Shown piece after piece: positions 1 to 5,450 of a DNA stretch of 10,790 nucleotides. Within the stretch, counting starts at the first letter, position 1, and each line of letters opens with the position of its first letter. The position numbers were made by a program, and so were the translations under genes. Under the pieces are notes generated by a model. The model searched no databases and had not been told where the DNA came from. It was given only the letters and a program-made list of their open reading frames with translations. This DNA is from an uncultured Ruminococcus sp. (GTDB lineage Bacteria; Bacillota; Clostridia; Oscillospirales; Ruminococcaceae): NCBI GenBank assembly GCA_937907215.1, contig CALESG010000091.1, positions 1-10,790 of the forward strand, read 5' to 3'.

Positions 1-52
1 CTGTGACCCTCTGCTTGTAAGGCAGATGCTCTCCCAGCTGAGCTAAACTCCC
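1..52 (-). tRNA. tRNA-Val (anticodon UAC), 3' part cut off by window edge
   Basis: Read on the minus strand, the segment begins with acceptor strand GGGAGTT, then TA, a D-arm (GCTC, loop with GG, GAGC) and a five-pair anticodon stem (CTGCC/AGCAG region). The seven-base loop CTTACAA gives anticodon TAC, which decodes valine. The anticodon lies at plus positions 17-19. Only the acceptor 5' strand, D-arm, anticodon arm and variable region are present. The T-arm, acceptor 3' strand and any encoded CCA lie outside the window. The 5' end is set at 52, where the acceptor strand begins. The visible part shows no mismatches that would suggest a pseudogene. A consensus promoter sits upstream. Confidence 0.93.
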
Positions 53-72
53 ATCACTTTCCATTTTGTTTT

Positions 73-91
73 GTCGCTATCCCTTAGCGAC
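73..91 (-). other. 7-bp hairpin at the 5' end of the tRNA-Val precursor
   Basis: GTCGCTA (73-79) pairs perfectly with TAGCGAC (85-91) around a five-base loop. It falls immediately after the predicted transcription start of the tRNA operon, so the primary transcript would open with this stem-loop before a short A-rich spacer and the tRNA. There is no U-run after it on the minus strand, so it is not a terminator. Its role (5'-end protection, or a processing mark) is inferred only. Confidence 0.6.
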
Positions 92-98
92 GTATATT

Positions 99-160
99 AT
101 TATACACCATATTGAAGCATTTGTCAAGCCTTTTTTCAAAATTTTTCAAAAAAATTTTTT
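99..160 (-). promoter_or_regulatory. Consensus sigma-A promoter of tRNA-Val with UP-like A-tracts
   Basis: On the minus strand the -35 is TTGACA (plus 122-127) and the -10 is TATAAT (plus 99-104), separated by exactly 17 bases: a perfect consensus pair. Directly upstream of the -35, positions 131-160 hold three A-tracts (plus-strand T-runs at 131-136, 142-146 and 155-160) spaced by roughly one helical turn, as in UP elements of strong stable-RNA promoters. The predicted start is near position 92, about 40 bases before the mature tRNA end. Confidence 0.9.
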
Positions 161-237
161 CGCCCGAAATTGCGTGCTTTTTTACTTATTCGTTGCACCG
201 GCTCATATAAAATAATTAAAAGTAATGACTATAAGAC

Positions 238-266
238 TTGATTTATTTTCCATTTGCATTTATAAT
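238..266 (+). promoter_or_regulatory. Sigma-A promoter of mtnN
   Basis: TTGATT (238-243) and TATAAT (261-266) are separated by 17 bases. The -10 is a perfect match and the -35 matches TTGACA at four of six bases. The expected start is near 273, leaving a leader of about 28 bases. An AAAGGAG ribosome site (286-292) lies eight bases before the ATG. No room remains for a leader-encoded regulator. Confidence 0.8.
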
Positions 267-300
267 AAAAGCATATCAAAAATAAAAAGGAGCATAAAAT

Positions 301-981
301 ATGAAGCGTATAGCAATAATAGGAGCAATGCCATCTGAACTCGCAGACATCAGAGCTGCTCTTCCAGATTCAGAAATTGTAAAAAAAGCAGGATATGACT
401 ATTATGTAAGTCATGCATTAAACGACACGGAGATCATACACGTATGCAGCGGTATAGCCAAAGTAAATGCTGCAATATGCACACAAGCACTAATCGATAC
501 ATTTCAGCCTGATGCTATAATAAACGCCGGTATAGCAGGTGGTATGAACAATGATGTAAAAGTGTGTGATATAGTGATCTCAAACGAAGTTCGCCACTAT
601 GACCTTGATTTACATTTCCTGAATGATTACCCGCCATACTGTGGTGTATTCACACCTGATGAAAAGCTTATGGCACTTGCCGCTGAATGCTGCGATAAAT
701 TTGGCATAAATTATTTCTTTGGAAGAATAGTATCAGGAGAGGCATTTATAACAGACAGCGAGGTTAAAAAAGTTATCGCAGAAAATTTCAAACCACATGC
801 AGTAGATATGGAAAGTTCAGCAGTCGGTCATTGTGCATATCGTAACAATGTGCCGTTTGTAAGTGTAAGATGCATATCCGACAATGCGGATGACGAAGGT
901 GCTATGTCTTTTGATAAATTTGAAAAGATAGCTGCAAAAAGAGTTGCCGATGTAGTACTCAAAATGACGGAGTGTTTTTGA
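301..981 (+). CDS. mtnN: 5'-methylthioadenosine/S-adenosylhomocysteine nucleosidase (MTAN)
   Basis: This cytosolic enzyme hydrolyses the N-glycosidic bond of S-adenosylhomocysteine and methylthioadenosine, releasing adenine plus S-ribosylhomocysteine or methylthioribose. It thereby detoxifies products of AdoMet use. The 226-residue protein has normal family length. It opens with IAIIGAMPSEL, whose Glu13 matches the Glu12 water-activating residue of the E. coli enzyme. It carries the ribose-binding DMES motif around Glu171, and ISDNAD with the catalytic Asp194 (Asp197 in E. coli). The NAGIAGG turn (75-81) is also typical. The segment at 99-110, RHYDLDLHFLND, departs from the usual DVD-x-T-x-FGY-x-x-GQ sequence, so this is a divergent member; a related nucleosidase with altered preference is possible. 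The gene stands alone with its own promoter and is convergent with hom. No luxS or other recycling gene is next to it. Confidence 0.9.
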   Translation: MKRIAIIGAMPSELADIRAALPDSEIVKKAGYDYYVSHALNDTEIIHVCSGIAKVNAAICTQALIDTFQPDAIINAGIAGGMNNDVKVCDIVISNEVRHYDLDLHFLNDYPPYCGVFTPDEKLMALAAECCDKFGINYFFGRIVSGEAFITDSEVKKVIAENFKPHAVDMESSAVGHCAYRNNVPFVSVRCISDNADDEGAMSFDKFEKIAAKRVADVVLKMTECF

Positions 982-1006
982 TATACTTATAATTTAATTT
1001 CAATTA

Positions 1007-1066
1007 AAATAAGGCATTCTATAGTGCATTAACGCATAATAGAAAGCCTTATTTGTTTTATTATTT
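1007..1066. terminator. Bidirectional intrinsic terminator between mtnN and hom
   Basis: AAATAAGGC (1007-1015) pairs with GCCTTATTT (1046-1054). Above one A/A mismatch the stem continues as TTCTAT/ATAGAA and then GTGC/GCAT (one G-U pair), giving a long hairpin. In the plus direction it is followed by TGTTTTATTATTTT, a clear U-rich tail for mtnN. In the minus direction the tail is TTTTAATTG, poorer but usable for hom. It fills most of the 100-base gap between the two convergent genes. Confidence 0.8.
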
Positions 1067-1081
1067 TGATATAAAATTAAT

Positions 1082-2308
1082 TTAGTCAGCCATAACCGGA
1101 ATCTGTGAAACAACCTTTACTCCTGCTTCTTCCAGAGCCTTTGCAAAAGTATTAGCCGTCTTATTATCACAATTGCTTATAATGCATCCGCCTTCAGTAA
1201 TCTGATCTACAGTAACGCCTGCTGCTTTGGCTGCATTTTCATATGCCTCTGAAGTGCAGACATCAGTTCTATAAAATCTTGGTGCAACAAGTGAATCTAT
1301 ATTCGCTATGAAGTCTGTATTCTCATCAAGCACCCACTCGTGTGATGTTACTGTATGCTCAGACTTTATGCTGTCTATAATATCACCCAATACAGCACTT
1401 GCAGTAGGCAGTTTACCAGCACCTCTGCCATAGAACATTGTCTTATCAAATCCATCACCCCATACCATTATAGCGTTAAATACGCCATTAACATGAGAAA
1501 TAAGACTTTCCTCAGGCACGACCATAGGCATTACAGTAGAAAGGATTCTGCCGTCTTCCAGACGCTTTGTGCTGCCTATAAGCTTAATAGAACCATTCAT
1601 TTTTTCTGCAAGCTCTACATCTTCGAGTGTTATATCACGAATTCCCTTTGTATATACACTATCAGGATAAACGTGTTTGCCAAAGATAAGTGATGCAAGA
1701 ATACACACCTTACGACATGCGTCAGCACCGTCAATATCAGCAGTTGGGTCTTTTTCTGCATATCCCAGCTCCTGTGCAAGCTTTAATGCTTCATCAAAGC
1801 CCATCTTATCGCAAAACATCTTTTCAAGGATAAAGTTTGTAGTACCATTTAAAATGCCGGCAGCAGCAGAAATGTCATTGCCTGCAAGACAAGTATGAAG
1901 TGGACGAATTATCGGTATAGCACCGCCTACACTTGCTTCAAAGAAGAAATTGCAATCATTTTTCTTTGCGATTTGCAAAAGAATATCACCTTTTTCTGCA
2001 ACAAGCTGTTTATTAGATGTTGAAACGCTCTTGCCCGCCTCTAAGCAGCTGCTTACAAACTTAAACGCAGGATTTACTCCGCCCATACATTCTGCAACGT
2101 AACCAACTTCAGGGTCATTAAGAATAATATTTATATCGTGAACTACCTTATCTGCATAAGGGTCACCCGGAAATTCACGAAGATCAAGAATATACTTTAC
2201 ATCCAGTTCTGTACCAGTATTCTTTTCAACTTTCTCCTTGTTTTTGTAAAAAAGCTCTACAACACCAGAGCCTACTACACCATAGCCTAAAACAGCAATT
2301 TTTTTCAT
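1082..2308 (-). CDS. hom: Homoserine dehydrogenase
   Basis: The enzyme reduces aspartate semialdehyde to homoserine with NAD(P)H, at the branch to threonine and methionine. The 408-residue protein has the nucleotide-binding GYGVVG (8-13), the SNK motif with conserved Lys100, the signature GILNGTTNFIL (151-161), and GYAEKDP...DIDGADACRK (182-200) with the conserved catalytic Asp/Lys region. Residues about 340-408 have the length and alternating pattern of an ACT domain but lack the usual D-x-PGVL loop. I start at 2308: the ATG lies 11 bases after GGAGG (2320-2324), whereas an upstream TTG at 2326 overlaps that ribosome site. It is the second gene of an operon, 21 bases after the ACT-protein gene. 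No thrB, thrC or asd lies adjacent. Family assignment is certain; regulation through the C-terminal region is inferred. Confidence 0.95.
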   Translation of the reverse strand: MKKIAVLGYGVVGSGVVELFYKNKEKVEKNTGTELDVKYILDLREFPGDPYADKVVHDINIILNDPEVGYVAECMGGVNPAFKFVSSCLEAGKSVSTSNKQLVAEKGDILLQIAKKNDCNFFFEASVGGAIPIIRPLHTCLAGNDISAAAGILNGTTNFILEKMFCDKMGFDEALKLAQELGYAEKDPTADIDGADACRKVCILASLIFGKHVYPDSVYTKGIRDITLEDVELAEKMNGSIKLIGSTKRLEDGRILSTVMPMVVPEESLISHVNGVFNAIMVWGDGFDKTMFYGRGAGKLPTASAVLGDIIDSIKSEHTVTSHEWVLDENTDFIANIDSLVAPRFYRTDVCTSEAYENAAKAAGVTVDQITEGGCIISNCDNKTANTFAKALEEAGVKVVSQIPVMAD

Positions 2309-2329
2309 AATATTTACTTCCTCCAAAAT

Positions 2330-2767
2330 TTATTCACCGGACAACAGTCTGACTTCTACAACGCCTTTTACACCACGCAGTGCGTTTGTTATTTCCATTG
2401 GATTTGCAGCACCATCTTCGAATTGCAAAGAAATACTGACAACTGCAACACCATCTACAGGAATGCTTTGATTCACTGTCAAAATATTGGCATTTAGACT
2501 ATAAAGCTTTGTCAGCACATTAGAAAGCACACCGCCTTCGTCACGCAATACTGCTGAAAGATTGATAATACGCTGCGTCATCTTATCATCATATGCAAAT
2601 ACATAATCACGATACTTATAAAACGCACTTCTTGAAATGCCTACTCGTTTACAGGCTGAGGCAAAACTTTTTTCTGTTCTGTCTGCAACAAGTTTTTTTA
2701 CCTCAAGCACTTTGCTAAATATTTCCGGCAAAACCGAGGTATCTACAACAATAAACTTTGTCTGCAT
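2330..2767 (-). CDS. PheB-type (UPF0735) HTH-ACT domain protein
   Basis: This is a 145-residue cytosolic protein resembling Bacillus PheB. The N-terminal part contains LEVKKLV (21-27) and a helix-turn-helix-like segment ending in ISRSAFYKYRDYVF (44-57), the family hallmark. The second half (about 66-142) is an ACT domain with LRDEGGVLSNVL (74-85) as the ligand-binding loop, then LNANILTVNQSIP. Family members were once annotated as chorismate mutase, but an enzymatic role is not supported by the sequence. An amino-acid-sensing role is inferred from the ACT domain. I start at ATG 2767, with GGGAG ten bases upstream. An in-frame GTG at 2773 and an ATG at 2845 also exist, but the added residues look unlike the family. 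It is first in the operon and followed after 21 bases by hom, so it may sense threonine, methionine or another amino acid for that pathway. Confidence 0.88.
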   Translation of the reverse strand: MQTKFIVVDTSVLPEIFSKVLEVKKLVADRTEKSFASACKRVGISRSAFYKYRDYVFAYDDKMTQRIINLSAVLRDEGGVLSNVLTKLYSLNANILTVNQSIPVDGVAVVSISLQFEDGAANPMEITNALRGVKGVVEVRLLSGE

Positions 2768-2849
2768 ATGCACATCACTCCCAATTCCTATGAAAAAGGC
2801 TCCTCTCCTGCATAATATTGCCACACAGTCTTTGTGCGTCCGCATATGA

Positions 2850-2863
2850 AGTACAATTGTACT
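2850..2863. promoter_or_regulatory. 14-bp perfect palindrome, candidate operator
   Basis: AGTACAATTGTACT reads identically on both strands. It lies about +9 to +22 relative to the predicted start of the ACT-protein/hom operon, a position where a bound repressor could block transcription. Its core TACA-N2-TGTA is of the type bound by BlaI/MecI-like and some other winged-helix repressors, but no such regulator is in the window. Operator function is inferred from position and symmetry only. Confidence 0.5.
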
Positions 2864-2878
2864 CAATTCAACTATAAT

Positions 2879-2907
2879 ACTATACCACGAATTCAAACGT
2901 TTGTCAA
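2879..2907 (-). promoter_or_regulatory. Sigma-A promoter of the ACT-protein/hom operon
   Basis: On the minus strand TTGACA (2902-2907) is followed after exactly 17 bases by TATAGT (2879-2884). That is a perfect -35 and a five-of-six -10. The start is expected near 2872, giving a leader of about 105 bases before the ATG at 2767. I see no T-box, SAM or lysine riboswitch core in that leader. The upstream operon's terminator ends only a few bases above the -35. Confidence 0.88.
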
Positions 2908-2921
2908 GCTTCAACAGACAA

Positions 2922-2962
2922 AAAAAGCGGTTTTGACGCATTTAGCGTACAGACCGCTTTTT
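2922..2962 (-). terminator. Intrinsic terminator of the MFS/zinc-ribbon operon
   Basis: AAAAAGCGGT (2922-2931) and ACCGCTTTTT (2953-2962) form a ten-pair stem. An inner ACGC/GCGT (2936-2939 with 2945-2948) stacks within it. On the minus strand the hairpin runs straight into a T-run (TTTTTTT at 2920s) and then GTCTGTTG, a textbook intrinsic terminator. It lies about 60 bases after the stop codon at 3025 and just above the next operon's promoter, insulating the two. Confidence 0.88.
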
Positions 2963-3024
2963 AAGTTCAGTTTTATTATTGAATGTGACAGTTTAATAAA
3001 AACGCCAATGATACACCTTATTCA

Positions 3025-3837
3025 TCAATTAAATTTAGTTCCGCATTTTTTGCAAAACATAGCCGATTCTGCGTTTGACGTACCACACTGAGGACAACAT
3101 CTTACTCCGGTTTGCTGCTGTCCTGTTGACGATTCATTATGTATCTGACCCGAAACCATTCGCTTCTTTTTGTAATGCATCAGACCTATTGCCAATCCTG
3201 CGGAAGCCGCCAAAAGAACTACAACAGCACCAACCAGAAGTGATGTGAGATTATTTGAAGATAAATCGCTGTTATCATTTCTATTCTCTATGGTTGCCAA
3301 AACAGCCTTTTCTTCATCAGTAGTTGTGGCAGTAGTTGTTAAAGTAGTTGTGATTTTTGTGGTTGCCTTTGTAGTCGCTTTTGTTGTGGCTTTTGTAGTT
3401 GCCTTTGTCGTAGCCTTCTTTGTTCTAGGTGCTTCTGTAGGCGGTTCAGTAGGAGGATCTGTTTCCGGTTCTGGTGCAAAATATTCATCATATGGTGTTA
3501 AATATGCCATATCTACCCAACCATACAAAATAAAACCATCTTCATATTGATTTGTTAGATTAGAGCAATCACCCCAATTGATACCCATTCTATTAACAGC
3601 ATATTTTACATATACAACATCGCCTACGCTAAATCCAGACTCTATTTCTTGTGATCCTCCTCTCAAGACATAATCATATGTATATCCATATACCCCATCG
3701 CTATTGACTACATAATACCCACCTACATACCACGCATCTTCTGCCGGCATAGCATCCGCATACGCAAATATCTGCATGCTGCTAAAACACATCAATACAG
3801 AAAGCAGCATAAAGACAAACTTCTTACATATTTTCAT
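3025..3837 (-). CDS. Secreted membrane-anchored protein: SH3-like domain, Thr/Lys linker, TM helix, cytoplasmic zinc ribbon
   Basis: I do not recognise a named family for the whole 270-residue protein, but its parts are clear. Residues 1-27 are a signal peptide (KICKK, hydrophobic core, likely cut after AYA). Residues about 34-118 form a small Tyr/Gly-rich beta domain ending in YGWVDMAYLTPYDE, which looks like a bacterial SH3-type fold. A Pro/Glu/Thr linker (122-138) follows, then five exact ATTK repeats (142-161) and a Thr-rich tail. A transmembrane helix (about 199-219) is followed by HYKKKR, so the C-terminus should be inside. The tail ends in a CPQCG...CKKCG zinc ribbon (Cys248, 251, 262, 265). 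A GGAGG site lies eight bases before the ATG. It is the last gene of the operon, 33 bases after the small membrane protein. An outside sensing or wall-contact domain joined to an inside zinc ribbon suggests signalling or scaffolding; this is inference. Confidence 0.8.
   Translation of the reverse strand: MKICKKFVFMLLSVLMCFSSMQIFAYADAMPAEDAWYVGGYYVVNSDGVYGYTYDYVLRGGSQEIESGFSVGDVVYVKYAVNRMGINWGDCSNLTNQYEDGFILYGWVDMAYLTPYDEYFAPEPETDPPTEPPTEAPRTKKATTKATTKATTKATTKATTKITTTLTTTATTTDEEKAVLATIENRNDNSDLSSNNLTSLLVGAVVVLLAASAGLAIGLMHYKKKRMVSGQIHNESSTGQQQTGVRCCPQCGTSNAESAMFCKKCGTKFN
3355..3414 (-). repeat. Five tandem 12-bp units encoding ATTK
   Basis: Five consecutive units encode Ala-Thr-Thr-Lys (residues 142-161 of the zinc-ribbon protein). 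The units differ at third codon positions, so the protein repeat is kept while the DNA has drifted. This argues for selection on the peptide, or an old expansion. It acts as an extended wall-spanning linker, probably a target for glycosylation at its Thr residues (inferred). Unit number may vary between strains. Confidence 0.9.
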
Positions 3838-3870
3838 ATTATAGCCCTCCTCTATAAGTTACCTTTATTT

Positions 3871-4230
3871 TTATAAAAATTTACCAATAAACATTCCACC
3901 AAAATAAGAAACCACATTTAATATCAGCGAATATAAAAACGGATTTTGATTTCCCTTAAGGCACTTACGATAAATTAGCGATTCCGAAAGCCAGACTGCA
4001 AATTCAAGCATAGCGATCCATAAAACCACAGAAGGCATACGAAATCGAAACCAGTAATCCAAATATACCACCAAAGGATTGGTGACAATATTTACAAGAA
4101 ACACCAATAAAAAGTCCCATCTATTTCTATGCGGAAAACAAGCTGCTGCTAACAATTCCAATATTTCAGTTAAAAGCAACGCTTGTATCAATCCTTTTAT
4201 CAAAGCTATTGTTATCCATTCATCTGTCAT
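3871..4230 (-). CDS. Small four-helix integral membrane protein, function unknown
   Basis: This is a 119-residue, very hydrophobic protein with four likely membrane helices (about 5-31, 38-58, 66-88, 97-117). Charged residues occur inside the helices: TEILELL (Glu22, Glu25), VNIVTNPLVV (Asn47, Asn51, Pro52), MLEFAVWLSES (Glu76, Glu83) and LNVVSYFGG. This E...NxxTNP...E...N pattern recurs, from memory, in uncharacterised small membrane proteins of Clostridia, but I cannot name a family. Its ATG overlaps the MFS stop codon as ATGA, with GGAG seven bases upstream inside the MFS gene, so translation is likely coupled. A partner or accessory subunit of the transporter is the natural inference. Buried acids and asparagines suggest an ion or metal path, or helix packing, rather than a plain anchor. 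Confidence 0.75.
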   Translation of the reverse strand: MTDEWITIALIKGLIQALLLTEILELLAAACFPHRNRWDFLLVFLVNIVTNPLVVYLDYWFRFRMPSVVLWIAMLEFAVWLSESLIYRKCLKGNQNPFLYSLILNVVSYFGGMFIGKFL

Positions 4231-5318
4231 AACGATTCTCCGCCACTACGCCGCTTGGCAAGCACCAATGGCAAATATAACAAAAGTAATGATGCTGCCG
4301 ACAACAGCACATATATCCATGTTTGCGAGAACTGTGTAATATTACAGTAATAAGATGGTATCAATCCAACGAAAATCGCAAATGTCAAAGCACCAAATAC
4401 CGTTCCCTTTGCTTCTGGAAAATGCATTCCCAGCATTGAAAGAGTAATGGGCATTGTCATATTAAACAGAAATACAGCAAGCAGTCCCATTATAGGTATT
4501 TTATTTGCTCCTAAAAAGAAAATAGCACTACAAGTAAGTGAGATCAAAACTGTTTGCCGAACTCCAAAGCGATCTGCCAAAATACCACCGACAGCTTTTC
4601 CCAATACAATTCCAATTGTCATAAGCAAAGCAAGCCATCCGCTTGACCACGAAAATTTAAATACAGTACCTGCAAATGACCTAAGCACAACAACCAAAAT
4701 ACAGCAAACTGCCATCAGAATCGACCAGCTGCCTTGCTTATATTTGAATGAAAAACCTTTCTTGATTTGTTTCTTCTCAGCTGCTGTATAACATAATACT
4801 GCCTGTATCAGCAATGCAGCGACAAGAACTATTGACATTGCCAATATCCAATTCATACCTTGTCCGGAGATCCATCTGCCTCCAAACACACCAAATGCAC
4901 CTGTTGCCACAAAAATACCAACCGGCTGGCAAGCATTTTCCCGATATTCCATTGCTTCACGACCACCGCCAACATGAAAACAAGCATTTCCGATCCCAAG
5001 AAATAATACTGCCGGAAATATCGGCAAGCCAAAAAATGTCCCAATATAAACAAAAATCAAGCAGATCAGACCAGCAGCAACCATATAATGATTACGCTGA
5101 ATAAAATCTCCCAGAATACCCACCGGAAGTTGTCCGGCAAATGCGATAAAATTATATAATATTACATATAACAGATACTGTTCAATACCAAATTCAAAAC
5201 TTAAAGGCACAACTATCTGCGACATATAATAAATACAACAAAAATCCACCAGACAATGCAGCAGTGTATAATAAGAAAGGAAAAGCATTTTTTTGTGCTT
5301 TTCCTCTATATAAATCAT
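4227..5318 (-). CDS. Major facilitator superfamily transporter
   Basis: A 363-residue polytopic protein with about 12 predicted helices, compact for an MFS member (usually near 400). Both halves keep a motif-A-like loop between helices 2-3 and 8-9: GQLPVGILGDFIQR (63-75) and GKAVGGILADRFGVRQ (240-255). Helix 1 has HCLVD (His21, Asp25), and helix 4 has GNACFHVGGGREAMEY (110-125). The His in that position recalls the fosmidomycin-resistance (Fsr) branch, but identity looks low and the substrate is unknown. The start at 5318 is backed by GGAGG eight bases upstream. It is the first gene of a three-gene operon behind its own promoter, translationally coupled to the small membrane protein. Drug or metabolite efflux is a family-level guess only. 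Confidence 0.85.
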   Translation of the reverse strand: MIYIEEKHKKMLFLSYYTLLHCLVDFCCIYYMSQIVVPLSFEFGIEQYLLYVILYNFIAFAGQLPVGILGDFIQRNHYMVAAGLICLIFVYIGTFFGLPIFPAVLFLGIGNACFHVGGGREAMEYRENACQPVGIFVATGAFGVFGGRWISGQGMNWILAMSIVLVAALLIQAVLCYTAAEKKQIKKGFSFKYKQGSWSILMAVCCILVVVLRSFAGTVFKFSWSSGWLALLMTIGIVLGKAVGGILADRFGVRQTVLISLTCSAIFFLGANKIPIMGLLAVFLFNMTMPITLSMLGMHFPEAKGTVFGALTFAIFVGLIPSYYCNITQFSQTWIYVLLSAASLLLLYLPLVLAKRRSGGESL

Positions 5319-5371
5319 TAAATCATCCTCCTTTTTTGACCGTGTCTATTGACCTCACCCAATATCATAAC

Positions 5372-5387
5372 ATAGTACAAGCACTAT
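5372..5387. promoter_or_regulatory. Imperfect dyad at +5 to +20, candidate operator
   Basis: Read on the minus strand, ATAGTGCTTGTACTAT has seven-base arms that match at six positions, with a non-pairing centre. It sits immediately after the predicted start of the MFS operon. The plus strand reads AGTACAAG here, sharing AGTACAA with half of the palindrome at 2850-2863, which has nearly the same position relative to its own promoter. Regulator unknown; function inferred. Confidence 0.4.
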
Positions 5388-5398
5388 TTTACCATTAC

Positions 5399-5427
5399 AT
5401 TATACAACATTTTTATATTATTTGCAA
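5399..5427 (-). promoter_or_regulatory. Sigma-A promoter of the MFS/zinc-ribbon operon
   Basis: On the minus strand TTGCAA (5422-5427) and TATAAT (5399-5404) are separated by 17 bases. The -10 is perfect and the -35 matches at four of six bases. The start is expected near 5392, leaving about 73 bases of leader before the ATG at 5318. The promoter sits right after the yitT stop codon, in a 132-base gap with no clear terminator, so read-through from yitT could also feed this operon. Confidence 0.78.
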
Positions 5428-5450
5428 TAGCTTAATACAATTTTTTTATT

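Noticed and set aside
2768..2872. Leader of the ACT-protein/hom operon as a T-box or SAM riboswitch
   Set aside because: It is only about 105 bases long, has no T-box core sequence or multi-helix riboswitch skeleton, and has no leader terminator. Only a weak CACA/TGTG hairpin was seen.
2768..2941. N-terminal extension of the ACT-protein frame to 203 residues
   Set aside because: The extension crosses the TTGACA/TATAGT promoter and the palindrome, and its residues do not resemble the PheB family, which begins close to the ATG at 2767.
2970..3010. AT-rich inverted repeat (GTTTTATTA with TAATAAAAAC) after the zinc-ribbon gene
   Set aside because: The arms are nearly pure A/T with a bulge and a long loop, and a much better terminator follows at 2922-2962.
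3245..3550. Plus-strand frame of 101 codons with a striking Val/Ala/Phe repeat that looks like a membrane protein
   Set aside because: It is the antisense of the ATTK/Thr linker of the zinc-ribbon protein. The regular valines come from reading Thr codons backwards. It has no convincing ribosome site.
4853..5104. Overlapping frames on both strands within the MFS gene
   Set aside because: They are shadows of the MFS coding frame, which has motif-A loops, helices and a ribosome site; the alternatives have none.
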